DNA of 64,000 nt from Myxococcota bacterium (GCA_028284955.1 JANQQS010000093.1:1-64000); one strand, 5' to 3'; positions 1-8,978 are shown, counted from the stretch's first letter. Numbers and translations: made by a program. Notes: generated by a model from the letters alone, not told the origin.

Positions 1-10
1 TCTGCATCCG

Positions 11-70
11 CTCCTGATGTTCGGGTTGAGGGCCAAGACGGGGCGTGACCCTCAACCCAAACATCAGGAG
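11..70 (+). promoter_or_regulatory. 22-bp inverted repeat enclosing an RBS
   Basis: The arms at 11-32 and 49-70 are complementary over 22 positions with one mismatch (position 22), around a 16-nt loop. The right arm contains the CAGGAG that serves as Shine-Dalgarno for the ATG at 78. In RNA the ribosome-binding site would therefore be buried in a long stem, a layout that would silence translation unless the stem is opened or cleaved. The same palindrome could instead be a DNA-level site such as a cruciform or transposase/recombinase target. The arms are seen in the sequence; the function is inferred. Confidence 0.8.
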
Positions 71-77
71 CTCTACG

Positions 78-380
78 ATGAAGTTTCATGCCCTCGAGCG
101 TTCTCTTCAAGCCATCCGACACCTGAGGCCAATTGTCGCGACGGTCAGTCGATACGACCCAAGTCTCGCGAATCAACTACGCACTGCTGCTTCCTCGATC
201 GCCCTCAATCTTTCCGAAGCCAATGGGCGTACCGGGCGAGACCGTACGCATCTATTCAGAGTCGCTCTTGGAAGCGCCAAGGAAAGTCATACCGCGGTGT
301 CGCTCGCGGTCGCCTGGGGCTACCTCCAGGAAGACGAGGCAAAGTCCGTATTGGAGCATCTCGACGCTCTGTGGCCATGA
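78..380 (+). CDS. four-helix bundle protein (S23 / 23S rRNA intervening-sequence protein family)
   Basis: A 100-residue all-helical protein with the family pattern: the block QLRTAASSIALNLSEA, followed by a segment with HLFRVALGSAKES. The family forms small pentameric four-helix bundles. It was first seen inside 23S rRNA intervening sequences and is related to the Avd accessory protein of diversity-generating retroelements; its biochemical role is unknown. I chose the ATG at 78 over the upstream ATG at 45 because CAGGAG sits 7 nt before it and family homology starts there. No rRNA and no reverse transcriptase lie next to it here. The unusual context is the long hairpin over its RBS and the hexamer tract downstream. 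Confidence 0.85.
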   Translation: MKFHALERSLQAIRHLRPIVATVSRYDPSLANQLRTAASSIALNLSEANGRTGRDRTHLFRVALGSAKESHTAVSLAVAWGYLQEDEAKSVLEHLDALWP

Positions 381-415
381 CGTGGCGCCTCGCCGGTCGG
401 TAGCAAAGTCCGCCT

Positions 416-442
416 GCGGAAAGGCTCCGAAGGCTTTTCCGC
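416..442 (+). terminator. stem-loop after the four-helix bundle gene
   Basis: An 11-bp stem (416-426 with 432-442, two G-U pairs) and a 5-nt loop lie 36 nt after the stop codon. There is no T-tract, so it may be a 3'-end-stabilising hairpin or part of the repeat unit rather than a classical terminator. Confidence 0.45.
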
Positions 443-463
443 CCCAAACAAAAGGAACCCAAT

Positions 464-661
464 ATGACCCGCAGCCCCCGGACCCGAAACACCGCCAGCC
501 ACCCCGCGACCAAAGCCCCTCCCGACCCCAAACCCGCCGCCTCTCCAGATCCAGACCCCGACCCCGATGCCCCTCCCGATCCCGATCCTCACCCCGTTCC
601 CACTGCGAGTAAGAGGCTCACGATCAACGCAAGCAGGCACTGCTTGACCTATCTAGTCTGA
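464..661 (+). CDS. possible 65-residue Asp/Pro-rich ORF over the hexamer tract
   Basis: An ATG at 464 has AAAGGA about 10 nt upstream. The frame reads mostly Asp-Pro and Ala-Pro dipeptides because the underlying DNA is a degenerate hexamer repeat. Repeat DNA of this composition opens several frames at once, including the opposite strand (a Gly-Val/Gly-Ile-rich reading). Translation is therefore doubtful. I list it only because the RBS is acceptable and it follows the four-helix bundle gene directly. Confidence 0.2.
   Translation: MTRSPRTRNTASHPATKAPPDPKPAASPDPDPDPDAPPDPDPHPVPTASKRLTINASRHCLTYLV
515..600. repeat. degenerate hexanucleotide tract, locus 1
   Basis: A run of imperfect 6-bp units of the type GAYCCN (Asp-Pro when read on the plus strand) starts about 135 nt after the four-helix bundle gene. 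The same unit family recurs at 24.5-24.85 kb and 62.1-62.3 kb. From 601 to the imelysin stop at 711 I see nothing else. Confidence 0.7.
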
Positions 662-710
662 ACGAACTGCCGTCACCTGCGGTAGGCTTATACGCGATTT
701 CGCTGCTCGA

Positions 711-1964
711 TCAGTCGTTGTCTCCTGCGGCGCGCTGCGGTGCTTCTAGATCGAGCACGCTGAGAAACGTCGACTTGAGTTCGTCGGTGACGCGACGCAA
801 GGCTGTGTGGGCTGCGACCACGGAGTCGCCGCTGAGCGCTTCTACGAGCGACGGTCCGATTTGCTCCGCGGCTGTGATCGAAGCTTCGATATCTGACTCC
901 ATTTGGTCGCTGAGATCGCTCGCCCCCATGTCCCGCAGCAAATCGTCGAACCCTAGATTTTGGGCGTCCTGCGAATCGGTGTTCTGAGCCTCGGAGTTGG
1001 GGGCGCCACCGAGGAAGAGCTGCTGGAACGCTCGGATGTTTTCCACCACGTGGCTGGCTGAGCGATTGGCAAAACGCGATTCCCGTGAGTCGGGGCAGGT
1101 TTCTCCATCACACATGCTGATTCCCGAGGGTTCCCCGAGTTTCATGTCTTTGGTTTCGCGGTCGAGATAGAACATCGCGTTCGAGATGGCGTTGAGCGCT
1201 TCCTGCGCGCTTCCGTATACGGCGCCTGAGCGCGCTGGATCGGTGAGCTCGATCAAGAAACCTTCTTGGCCTCCTTCTGGGTCGCCTCGCCAGCGCGAAA
1301 CCAACTCTTCTGCGCTCCCTTTTACCAACGTCGCGAGTGAATGGGCGTGGCGCGCGCGACGCTGCTCGATGTCCTGGTCGCTCAACCGCTCCCACGATCC
1401 GTCGGCATTGATAGCCGCCACCGGGGAACAGCGATTTTCTGAGTCGTCAACGAAGAGTAGATATTCGATGGCGCCGAGACCTCGCAGATTGATTCCGTCG
1501 CCCGCGAGCTCGGAGGGCGAATCGTAGTTTTCGCCGACCGTGCGCTGATCGATCGAACAAAGGTTGAGCGCGGGCCACGCGTAAATGTCATCGCGAAAAT
1601 CCTCACCGCCCGCCGACAAATCTGCAGCCGCGGCCGGCCCCAGCTGCATCAACTCGGCGCGCTGCCAAAGATCGATCGCTCGGCTCCACGCGTCTTGCGC
1701 GGCGCGACGCGTATCGACGCTTGGTGCAGCGGCGTAGGCATCGAGATCACTCACCAGGGAATCCGCACGCGACGCGAACTCCTCATACACTGGAAGTACG
1801 ACATTCTCGCCAAGGCTGCGTACGACATCAGCTCGAAGCGACGCCGACTCGGCGGTCGCCCCAGACTCCATGGTCGTACTTTCGTCCATGGAGCCTTCGC
1901 TGTCTGAACAACCGAGGCTAAAAAGCAAACCCAAGCCACATGTGAAATGCACCATCCGGAGCAT
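711..1964 (-). CDS. imelysin family (IrpA-like) lipoprotein
   Basis: A 417-residue predicted lipoprotein: N-terminal hydrophobic segment ending in a FSLGC lipobox, then an acidic linker. The imelysin core is recognisable by the GAIEYLLF block near residues 164-171. Canonical members carry a GxHxxE signature at this place; here the His is replaced by Gly (GLGAIE), so metal binding there may be altered. The family occurs in the outer membrane or periplasm of Gram-negative bacteria and is usually iron-regulated; substrate unknown. I chose the ATG at 1964, with GAGGAAAG about 9 nt upstream, over the GTG at 1973. It lies 78 nt downstream of the DUF4856 gene and is probably co-transcribed from the Fur-box promoter. 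Confidence 0.85.
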   Translation of the reverse strand: MLRMVHFTCGLGLLFSLGCSDSEGSMDESTTMESGATAESASLRADVVRSLGENVVLPVYEEFASRADSLVSDLDAYAAAPSVDTRRAAQDAWSRAIDLWQRAELMQLGPAAAADLSAGGEDFRDDIYAWPALNLCSIDQRTVGENYDSPSELAGDGINLRGLGAIEYLLFVDDSENRCSPVAAINADGSWERLSDQDIEQRRARHAHSLATLVKGSAEELVSRWRGDPEGGQEGFLIELTDPARSGAVYGSAQEALNAISNAMFYLDRETKDMKLGEPSGISMCDGETCPDSRESRFANRSASHVVENIRAFQQLFLGGAPNSEAQNTDSQDAQNLGFDDLLRDMGASDLSDQMESDIEASITAAEQIGPSLVEALSGDSVVAAHTALRRVTDELKSTFLSVLDLEAPQRAAGDND

Positions 1965-2042
1965 GCGCTGCACCTTTCCTCTTTGTTTCGCCGCTGTTCT
2001 TGTTCTGCGGCTTGCGACTTCGATCGTAGTCTCAGTTCGGGG

Positions 2043-3602
2043 TTACCAGTCCGCGACATCCTGCTCGGCGAATCCGTAGGCGGCTTGTATCGCATCCTGG
2101 GCCGTAATGAGCGCGCGCTGATATGCCGCAAAACCATCCTCCGGGCAAAGCACTGGCGCGTCGCCGATCAGGTCATGCAAACCTGCGAAATCGTGCTCGG
2201 GTGTATTGAACGGAGAGCGCGGATTGAACTGGAACGCAAGGGCGAAACCCTTCAGTTCGCTCCAATGCTTGGCGTGATCGGTAAAGTCGTAGTCGTCGGT
2301 GCCGCAATCCGCCATGTCGGCGATCACGTCGTTGACGTAGTGCACCGCGGTGGCAGCAAGCGCTTGCTCCCAGGTCGACACAGCAATGTCGCGCTGCTCA
2401 CGAAGCGCGTCGAGCTCCTCGTCCGACAAAGGTCCCGTCGCGTTCGCTAAAATCGTCCGGCCGCGCAAGAAGGCTTCAAACGCCGCGTTGGTGAAATCCG
2501 TTCCGGTAGTCGACCCGGCGTCGCGTTTTGCGGCATTGACCGACGCGGCAAAGTTGTATTCCGAAAATACGTCGATGCAGGCATCTCCATCAAAATCCTG
2601 GTAGCCCCCCGCATAGTCGTCTCGTCGGTCGTCACCGCTGCCGCGAATCTCGTCGTCGGTATACGCGCCGTAGTTGATCGCGGCACCAAAGTAGCCGAAC
2701 CCTTCGTCCCAAGCGTGCTCCACCGTGGTGTCGGGCGCGCCGTCTTCGCGAGGCATGGTGTGATCGGCGAGCAATCCTTTTTCCGGCGTGTCGACGTCAT
2801 CATCCAGGTAGTCGTCGGTGCCTTGGCTAAAGTGAATCGACGCCAGCAGGAACTTCTCTACGAGCTGAACCAAGTCGAGCCCAGTAGGGGTGACGTAAAG
2901 AGGCAGGTCGTTGCCGTCGATATCCTGAACGCAATCATCTACGTTCAGCACGCAAGCGCGCACTTGCTCTTCAAACGTCGCAAAGAATGCATCGATCAGC
3001 TCGACCGGTGTCTGAACGGAGCTCGATGCCAACCCCTCCGTCGACGCCCATCCTTCAAACTCGGGGGATGCTGACTCTGTATCATCACCGTCCCAATCCC
3101 GGTGATCGGTCGCGTCATCTTCGCCGGCAACCTTGCCGATAAGATTCGCGGCGCTGACATCTTCGTAGGTGGCTTGGCACAGCTGGTCGGGATCGTCGAC
3201 AAGCAATGGAAGCTCACGCGCCCCCAAATCTGCGGCGCCATCACGAAAAAATCCATTGAGACGAGCGATCACTTCGCCCGGCTCGTCCACCGCCGTAGGC
3301 TCGAGGCTCCCGCTCTGCGCGTCGAGCGAAATCTTCTTCATCTCGTCTACAAGTCCCCGAATCAGAACAGACCGCGTAGTTTGCCCGCGGTAGTTCACGC
3401 TGCTTTCTCCAGGGGTGAAACGGCTTTCAAAAACGTATTCGTCTGGCTTCGTGATGGAAACGCTGCCGTCGGTCGATCCATCTCCCGGCACCATGGAATC
3501 GGTGTCGGTCGCGGCGTCCATCGACAGGGATGTGTCGTCGTCACCGCACGCCACCAGACCAACACAACTAAGACAACAAAAACAGAGTGTTACTCGATTC
3601 AC
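2043..3602 (-). CDS. DUF4856 domain lipoprotein
   Basis: A 519-residue lipoprotein with a GLVACG lipobox and a Ser/Asp-rich linker. The mature part opens with YVFESRFTPGESSVNYRGQT, the characteristic start of DUF4856, a family often found beside imelysins. A GTG at 3602 is taken as start because it gives a normal lipoprotein signal and has GAGG about 7 nt upstream; the reading frame extends to an ATG at 3704, but that would precede the promoter region. Proposed role: cell-surface component of an iron- or haem-related uptake function together with the imelysin downstream (inference from family pairing and the Fur box). Confidence 0.8.
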   Translation of the reverse strand: MNRVTLCFCCLSCVGLVACGDDDTSLSMDAATDTDSMVPGDGSTDGSVSITKPDEYVFESRFTPGESSVNYRGQTTRSVLIRGLVDEMKKISLDAQSGSLEPTAVDEPGEVIARLNGFFRDGAADLGARELPLLVDDPDQLCQATYEDVSAANLIGKVAGEDDATDHRDWDGDDTESASPEFEGWASTEGLASSSVQTPVELIDAFFATFEEQVRACVLNVDDCVQDIDGNDLPLYVTPTGLDLVQLVEKFLLASIHFSQGTDDYLDDDVDTPEKGLLADHTMPREDGAPDTTVEHAWDEGFGYFGAAINYGAYTDDEIRGSGDDRRDDYAGGYQDFDGDACIDVFSEYNFAASVNAAKRDAGSTTGTDFTNAAFEAFLRGRTILANATGPLSDEELDALREQRDIAVSTWEQALAATAVHYVNDVIADMADCGTDDYDFTDHAKHWSELKGFALAFQFNPRSPFNTPEHDFAGLHDLIGDAPVLCPEDGFAAYQRALITAQDAIQAAYGFAEQDVADW

Positions 3603-3622
3603 CGGGACCTCATAGCTCAGAT

Positions 3623-3641
3623 GAAATTGAAAACGATTTTC
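3623..3641 (-). promoter_or_regulatory. probable Fur box upstream of the DUF4856-imelysin operon
   Basis: The 19-mer GAAATTGAAAACGATTTTC matches the classical Fur consensus at 13 of 19 positions, with both outer and central half-site features. It lies 21 nt upstream of the GTG start, where it would cover the promoter. It sits in an AT-rich island within otherwise GC-rich DNA. Confidence 0.55.
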
Positions 3642-3770
3642 TATATCGAAAGCTTCGCTGTTCCTATCACCCGACAACGAGACGCGCAATCCAAATTTGG
3701 GCACAACACACGCACCACCGAAGAGCCGCCCAGAACGAATTCCAAAAGCCCGACGATCGAAGGAGGAAGG

Positions 3771-5171
3771 GTGAGCACGAAAGCTGGCGGGCCACGAGGG
3801 TCAACAAAAGGTCGGGTTGATGAACCACGCGTTTCGGTTGTAAGGAATCCCTCGATGCAGCATTGGGCTAGCGACGTAGGTCTCCAGTGGCTCGTTCGAG
3901 TGCGATGGATTGCAGCTCTGCTCGGGCTGGCGATGATCACGGCCGCCTACGCTACGAATACACTTCGTACTACTCCGGTCATTCCGCTCGGCCTCATCGC
4001 GATCATGCTCGGCACGAACGCTTGGTTTTCGCGCCACCCGGGGAACACGCGCGCTGGCGGAGGGCTCGTCTGGATTACCGTAGCCGACACGATCACCCTC
4101 ACCGGGTTGCTCGCGACAACTGGAGGCGCCGCAAACCCGTTTAGCGTTCTGTACATCGTAGAAATCGCCCTCGCCGCGGTGGTGCTCAGCAGTCGATGGA
4201 CCTGGCTCATGGTCGGCCTTTCCGTAGGCTGCTTTGCCGCGCTCTTTTTTGTCGGAGACCCGCAATCGGACATGGCGCATCACGCGCCCGGCGCGATGAG
4301 CGCGCAGGGGCAGTTCAGCCTTCATCTCTATGGCATGCTCGCCGCGTTTACCTTGGCGGCCATCGCCGTGGCGTACTTGGTCCACCGCGTGTCCGGCGCG
4401 CTGCAGCAGCGCGAGCAAGAGCTGGCCAGCGCTCGAGAACAAGCCGCCCGCAGCGAACGAACTGCCGCGCTGACCACGCTCGCAGCAGGCGCCGCCCACG
4501 AACTGGCCACGCCGCTCGGAACGATCGCGGTCATCGCGGGAGAGCTAAAACGGGCGGCTCAAAAAGCTCCGCTCGCGGACGCGCTGCGCGACGATATCGA
4601 CCTCATTCAGGCCGAAGTCACGCGATGCCGCCGCATTCTCGATGACCTGAGTGTGCAAGCAGAAGGAGGCGCACTGGACGCGCGCAATGCCGTCGACGCG
4701 CGCGATCTTCTCGACGACGTGCTTGGCGCACTGCCGGCAGACCGAGCGACCCGAGTCACCGTCCATGCGCCGCCCGACCCCACTCCCGTACGCGTGCCTC
4801 GCGCAATATTCATCCGGATTCTCGCCAACCTCGTGAACAACGCGTTTGACGCATCTGGGCCCGACGATTCGGTAGAACTTGCGGCCCGCCGAGAAGGCCA
4901 CACAATCGAATTCTACATACGCGATCAAGGACATGGGATGCCCGAAGATTTGCTTGCGCGCGCAGCGGACCCCTTCTTCACCACCAAACCTGCGGGGCAA
5001 GGCCTGGGCTTAGGCTTGTTTTTGGCGCAGTCAGTCGCGCAGAGACTCGGCGGGCGGCTCCGTCTCGAATCCGCTGACGAACACGGTACCACTGCGTTTG
5101 TCGAGGTGCCCGCGAGGCCGGACGTGCCCTCAACTTCGAAGGCACCCGTTTTGCTGGAGGCGCCAGCGTGA
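3771..5171 (+). CDS. regB: RegB/PrrB/ActS-type redox sensor histidine kinase
   Basis: A 466-residue membrane kinase. About six hydrophobic segments occupy residues ~45-205 and include TGGAANPF (117-124), the conserved ubiquinone-binding loop of RegB. The H-box is AAHELATPLG with His at 243. Cys286 in RCRRIL corresponds in position to the redox-active Cys of RegB. The catalytic ATPase domain has N box (LVNNAFDAS) and G box (GQGLGLGL). The GTG at 3771 is chosen for the strong AGGAGG before it; an ATG at 3855 is an alternative. It overlaps regA by 4 bp, so the pair is translationally coupled. Known RegB senses aerobic quinone redox state and controls respiratory genes; the targets here are unknown. 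Confidence 0.88.
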   Translation: MSTKAGGPRGSTKGRVDEPRVSVVRNPSMQHWASDVGLQWLVRVRWIAALLGLAMITAAYATNTLRTTPVIPLGLIAIMLGTNAWFSRHPGNTRAGGGLVWITVADTITLTGLLATTGGAANPFSVLYIVEIALAAVVLSSRWTWLMVGLSVGCFAALFFVGDPQSDMAHHAPGAMSAQGQFSLHLYGMLAAFTLAAIAVAYLVHRVSGALQQREQELASAREQAARSERTAALTTLAAGAAHELATPLGTIAVIAGELKRAAQKAPLADALRDDIDLIQAEVTRCRRILDDLSVQAEGGALDARNAVDARDLLDDVLGALPADRATRVTVHAPPDPTPVRVPRAIFIRILANLVNNAFDASGPDDSVELAARREGHTIEFYIRDQGHGMPEDLLARAADPFFTTKPAGQGLGLGLFLAQSVAQRLGGRLRLESADEHGTTAFVEVPARPDVPSTSKAPVLLEAPA

Positions 5172-5707
5172 TCAGTCCGCGGTCTATCCTCGTCGTCGAC
5201 GACGACGACGTATTTCGCGAGCGTCTGGTTCGCGCATTCGCCGACCGAGGATACAATGCGCGCGGCGCCAATTCAGCGAGCGAGGCCGTAGCCGTCGCCA
5301 CGGAAACGTCGCCGCGATTCGCGGTGGTCGATTTACGCATGCCAGATCGATCCGGCCTATCGCTGATCAAAGACCTCAAGGAGTTGGATGCGTCAACCAG
5401 CATCGTTGTGCTCACCGGCTACGGCAGCATCGCGACGGCGCTTGAAGCCGTGCGACTGGGCGCGACAAACTACCTCACCAAACCCGCCACCGTAGACGAT
5501 ATCGAAGCATCACTAACCGCATCCGACCTGCCCAGCGAATCAGACCTTCCGCCGATTCATGTGCCCTCCCTCGCCCGGGTGGAATGGGAGCATATCGAGC
5601 GGGTTCTGCGTCAATGCGATGGAAACATTACCCAAGCCGCAAAACTGCTCGGTATTCATCGCCGCTCGCTGCAGCGAAAGCTGTCAAAATACCCCTCTAC
5701 GCGCTGA
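5168..5707 (+). CDS. regA: RegA/PrrA/ActR-type response regulator
   Basis: A 179-residue protein: receiver domain (acidic pocket DDDD at 11-14, phospho-acceptor Asp55 in VVDLRMPD, Lys in YLTKPA), a short linker, and a C-terminal Fis-type helix-turn-helix with the RegA-typical text SLARVEWEHIERVL and HRRSLQRKLSK. Starts with a GTG that overlaps the regB stop (GTGA), preceded by GGAGG. It is convergent with the outer-membrane protein gene at 5711 with only 3 bp between them. It is the partner of the kinase just upstream. Confidence 0.92.
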   Translation: MISPRSILVVDDDDVFRERLVRAFADRGYNARGANSASEAVAVATETSPRFAVVDLRMPDRSGLSLIKDLKELDASTSIVVLTGYGSIATALEAVRLGATNYLTKPATVDDIEASLTASDLPSESDLPPIHVPSLARVEWEHIERVLRQCDGNITQAAKLLGIHRRSLQRKLSKYPSTR

Positions 5708-5710
5708 CGG

Positions 5711-6757
5711 CTACAGCGCCGCGCGCACCCCGAGCGAACCCGAAAAGTCAAACTCGCGTTCTCGGGTCACCGGCACGTCTACGTTGGCATAGACAGACCA
5801 AACGCTCGAAGCCGCGACCCAAACCCCCGGGCTTAGCGCAAAGCTCGTTTGGCCAAGATCCCGCATGGGCTGGGGACCCGCAAGCCCTTGGCCAAGCGAG
5901 GCGTCATCGGGAGTCTGGCGCGAACTCGAGCGAACCACTGTGCGCGCGCGTGTATCGATCAGCACCCCAAAACGAGACCAAGGCTGGTACCCAATCGAAA
6001 GCCCGTAGTCGATGACCATCCTCGACGAAGCATTCCAGGAAGAGAGCAGCGAGGATTCAAACGAGCCCCACCAGCCGGTTGCGCCAGATTCGCCCGCCCG
6101 ACCTGGCTGACGGCGGGCCGGCTGCCACGTGAGCACGCCACCGACTCTCGTAGGAACATCACCGCGGCGCCATCGAGCGCGCGCGTCCGGCACCGGAATC
6201 GAGAGCTCGGTCAATGTGCCGGCCGAAAACCCTCGACGAGCATTGCGGTACGGCAACCAAACCGCACCGAGACGCACATCCGCCGCGCGCACCCGGGCGC
6301 TCTCTCCGCCACCTCCGCGCACGTCGCCCCAGGTCGCATCCAGCGGCGCACTCAACGCCAACCGCGCGCGGCCGGCCCATGAGAGACCGAGTGAAGCCTC
6401 ACCCCGCAGCCCATGACGAGTCGCACGACCTCGAGGGTCGGTGTAGGAGCGAGGCTTCGATGGAAATCGATAGTAGCGCGACATCCAACCCGCATCCCAG
6501 CGATGCTGGGTCGCTGAGGTCGGTGACGCGCCGGTCTCCACCGCGTTCAACTGTCGCCACGCGCCGTAGCCCTGAACTCGGCCAAGCGCGCCGACCGCAT
6601 CCACTGAACTGCCTAGCCCTGGGTGATGTGCCCGTGCCAACGCAGGCATCGCCGACAGCGACAGAAGCCAACCCGCGACCGCAAGCGCCCGTCGGCCCAC
6701 ACACAGCCGCACGACGAATTGAGCGCCGCCGCTCGTGCGCAGGGAGTCTTCTCGCAT
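5711..6757 (-). CDS. outer-membrane beta-barrel protein of unknown substrate
   Basis: A 348-residue protein with a signal peptide (basic N-terminus, hydrophobic core about residues 22-42, cleavage after ALARA). The mature chain starts HHPGLG and consists of alternating amphipathic segments rich in Gly, Arg, Trp and Tyr, as in transporter-type barrels. I cannot assign a precise family. It is divergent from the MbnP gene and shares with it an intergenic region that contains a perfect 20-bp inverted repeat. Co-regulation and a role in metal handling across the outer membrane are therefore plausible but inferred. Confidence 0.7.
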   Translation of the reverse strand: MREDSLRTSGGAQFVVRLCVGRRALAVAGWLLSLSAMPALARAHHPGLGSSVDAVGALGRVQGYGAWRQLNAVETGASPTSATQHRWDAGWMSRYYRFPSKPRSYTDPRGRATRHGLRGEASLGLSWAGRARLALSAPLDATWGDVRGGGGESARVRAADVRLGAVWLPYRNARRGFSAGTLTELSIPVPDARARWRRGDVPTRVGGVLTWQPARRQPGRAGESGATGWWGSFESSLLSSWNASSRMVIDYGLSIGYQPWSRFGVLIDTRARTVVRSSSRQTPDDASLGQGLAGPQPMRDLGQTSFALSPGVWVAASSVWSVYANVDVPVTREREFDFSGSLGVRAAL

Positions 6758-6791
6758 GCGGGGCGTACCCTAAACCAACGTCAGCGCAAAT

Positions 6792-6845
6792 CACCGCGGC
6801 ATATTGTCGCGTCTCGATCATCGCGCGCGACAATATGCCGCGGTG
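6792..6845. promoter_or_regulatory. perfect 20-bp inverted repeat between divergent genes
   Basis: Arms 6792-6811 and 6826-6845 are exact reverse complements (CACCGCGGCATATTGTCGCG), separated by 14 nt. It lies 35 nt upstream of the outer-membrane protein start and 73 nt upstream of the mbnP ATG. Position and perfection suggest an operator for a dimeric regulator serving both genes, or two divergent identical sites. A hairpin in either transcript leader is the alternative. Confidence 0.75.
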
Positions 6846-6918
6846 CCGTGCGACCGAACACACGCTAGAAATCCACTGAACGGTTTAGCGCGCATCAACG
6901 ATACGCAACGAGGACGAC

Positions 6919-7812
6919 ATGCCCACGGGACGAAATATTTCGCATCTCAAACCTACCACGAGCTTCGCGGGCACCATAGCGCTGGCCAGCGCGATCGTGC
7001 TGGGGGCCTGCTCACTGGGGGCCTGCTCAGACGATGAGCAGGACATCGAGTTGTCGTTTGCAGCACAGGTAGGGACCGAAGACTTCGGGTGCGGAAACAC
7101 CTACTCGGACGTGGGCGAAACCCAATCGGAGCTGCGCCTCGACGACTTGCGGCTCTATGTCCACAACATTCGCCTCGTGGACGCAAGCGGTGCCGAGCAA
7201 GCACTTGCTCTCGAACAAGACGGCAAGTGGCAACTCGAAGACATCGCGCTCCTCGATTTTGAAGACGGCAGTGCCACCTGTGAAAATGGAACCCCGGAAA
7301 CGCGAACCACCGTGACGGGCACCGCGCCGTCCGGCTCGTATGTCGGCGTGCGCATGAGCCTGGGAGTTCCGTTCGCGCGCAACCACGGCGACGCTGCCGT
7401 GGCGCCTCCCCCTCTCAACCTCACGGCGATGTTTTGGAACTGGAATGCGGGTTATAAGTTTCTCCGCGTGGACGGAAACGCCCCGGAACTTGAGGGCTGG
7501 CGCCTGCATCTGGGCAGCACTGGATGCGACGGAGACAGCATGGGCAACGTGACCGAATGCCAGAACCCCAATCGGTCCGAGCTTGCCTTTGATGACTTTA
7601 CACCCGGGGAAAGTAGAATTGTGGTGGACGTGGCGGAGTTGCTTCGTGGCGCAAGCCTCGCGAGCAACATCGCCGACACCCCGCCAGGATGTATGTCGGG
7701 TGGAGACGACGATGATTGTGCGCCCTACTTCGCAAACCTGGGCCTGCCCTGGAAAGACTCTTCCGCCACGGAGCAACGAATGTTCCGCAGCGAACCCATG
7801 GATTCGCCGTAG
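6919..7812 (+). CDS. mbnP: MbnP-like copper-binding lipoprotein (metallo-mystery pair, four-Cys)
   Basis: A 297-residue predicted lipoprotein (lipobox LGACS at 33-37). The mature part has the family layout: an early block with [10 protein letters not shown], Cys at 58, 121, 203 and 214 (the four-Cys pattern), and the signature [11 protein letters not shown] (171-181). Two extra Cys sit near the end (258, 267). In the characterised methanotroph pair, MbnP binds copper after its partner MbnH oxidises one of its Trp residues to kynurenine; Trp173 and Trp175 lie in the conserved segment here. ATG at 6919 is preceded by GAGGA. mbnH follows after 19 nt. Confidence 0.92.
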   Translation: MPTGRNISHLKPTTSFAGTIALASAIVLGACSLGACSDDEQDIELSFAAQVGTEDFGCGNTYSDVGETQSELRLDDLRLYVHNIRLVDASGAEQALALEQDGKWQLEDIALLDFEDGSATCENGTPETRTTVTGTAPSGSYVGVRMSLGVPFARNHGDAAVAPPPLNLTAMFWNWNAGYKFLRVDGNAPELEGWRLHLGSTGCDGDSMGNVTECQNPNRSELAFDDFTPGESRIVVDVAELLRGASLASNIADTPPGCMSGGDDDDCAPYFANLGLPWKDSSATEQRMFRSEPMDSP

Positions 7813-7831
7813 GCGCCGGAGCCATCGTCTG

Positions 7832-8968
7832 GTGGGTCCAAGGAAGCAGACTTGGGCGTGCGCGGCGCTGACATTGTTCGCGGCGTGCTCCTCCTCGGAG
7901 CCGGCGAGCGAATGGACCTGGCAGCTCCCTGATAACTTTCCCGAACCTCGGGTGCCCGACGACAATCCGATGAACGCAGCCAAGGTCGAACTTGGCCGCC
8001 GCCTCTTCTACGACACGCGACTATCGGGAAACGAAACGCAATCCTGCGCATCGTGCCACGTTCAGGAGCTAGCATTTGCCGACGGTCAAGCGCGAGCCGT
8101 GGGATCGACCGGCGAAATGCACCCCCGCGGGGCCATGGGCCTCACCAACGTCGCCTACGTCGCCACGCTGGCGTGGGCGAACCCGCTGCTTCGTGAGCTC
8201 GAAGAGCAAGCCCTGGTTCCTATGTTCGGCGACGATCCGGTGGAACTCGGGTTGGGCGGTAAAGAAGACGTCGCGCTCGACCGATTGCGCAGCGACGCCG
8301 ACTATCCCAATCAATTCGCTGAGGCATTTTCCGAGGAGCCAGGCGACGAGAACCTCATCACCATCAAACGCATCACCCAGGCCTTGGCTGCATTCGAACG
8401 AACCTTGATCAGCGGGAACGCGCCCTATGACCGCTTCCTGCGCGGCGACTCATCGGCGCTCTCCGAGGACGCACAACGAGGTCTCGACCTGTTTTTTTCG
8501 GAACAATTTGAGTGCTTTCATTGCCACGGCGGATTCAACTTTTCGAACTCCGTGGACCATGACCAAAACGTGTTCGACCAGGCTGCCTTTCACAACAACG
8601 GCCTCTACAACACCGACGGCCGCGGCGCCTACCCTACCGGGAATCAAGGCGTCTACGAGTTTTCGACCGACCGCAAAGACCTCGGCCGCTTCAAAGCCCC
8701 AACGTTGCGCAATATCGAACGAACCGCGCCCTATATGCACGACGGATCGATCGCGACGCTCGAAGAAGTGCTCGAGCACTACGCCGCCGGAGGACGCAAC
8801 GTCACCGAAGGCCCCAATATTGGCGACGGCCGCGAACATCCCAACAAAAGCCAATTTGTACGCGGATTCGAAATGAGCGACGACGAACAACAAGCGCTGC
8901 TCGCATTTCTCCGATCCCTCACCGACGAAGAATTCTTAACCGATCCCCGTTTCTCCGACCCAGGCTAG
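7832..8968 (+). CDS. mbnH: MbnH-like di-haem cytochrome c peroxidase/MauG family enzyme
   Basis: A 378-residue lipoprotein (lipobox LFAAC) with two c-type haem sites, CASCH at 72-76 and CFHCH at 228-232, and the family's C-terminal block with [19 protein letters not shown]. The MauG/BCCP fold in this clade performs peroxide-driven Trp-to-kynurenine modification of the partner MbnP. The frame is open back to 7583 inside mbnP; I take the GTG at 7832 because it gives a short lipoprotein signal with CCGGAG upstream. Operon with mbnP. Stops 10 bp before the convergent Cys-rich lipoprotein gene. Confidence 0.93.
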   Translation: MGPRKQTWACAALTLFAACSSSEPASEWTWQLPDNFPEPRVPDDNPMNAAKVELGRRLFYDTRLSGNETQSCASCHVQELAFADGQARAVGSTGEMHPRGAMGLTNVAYVATLAWANPLLRELEEQALVPMFGDDPVELGLGGKEDVALDRLRSDADYPNQFAEAFSEEPGDENLITIKRITQALAAFERTLISGNAPYDRFLRGDSSALSEDAQRGLDLFFSEQFECFHCHGGFNFSNSVDHDQNVFDQAAFHNNGLYNTDGRGAYPTGNQGVYEFSTDRKDLGRFKAPTLRNIERTAPYMHDGSIATLEEVLEHYAAGGRNVTEGPNIGDGREHPNKSQFVRGFEMSDDEQQALLAFLRSLTDEEFLTDPRFSDPG

Positions 8969-8978
8969 CCCGGGTCAG

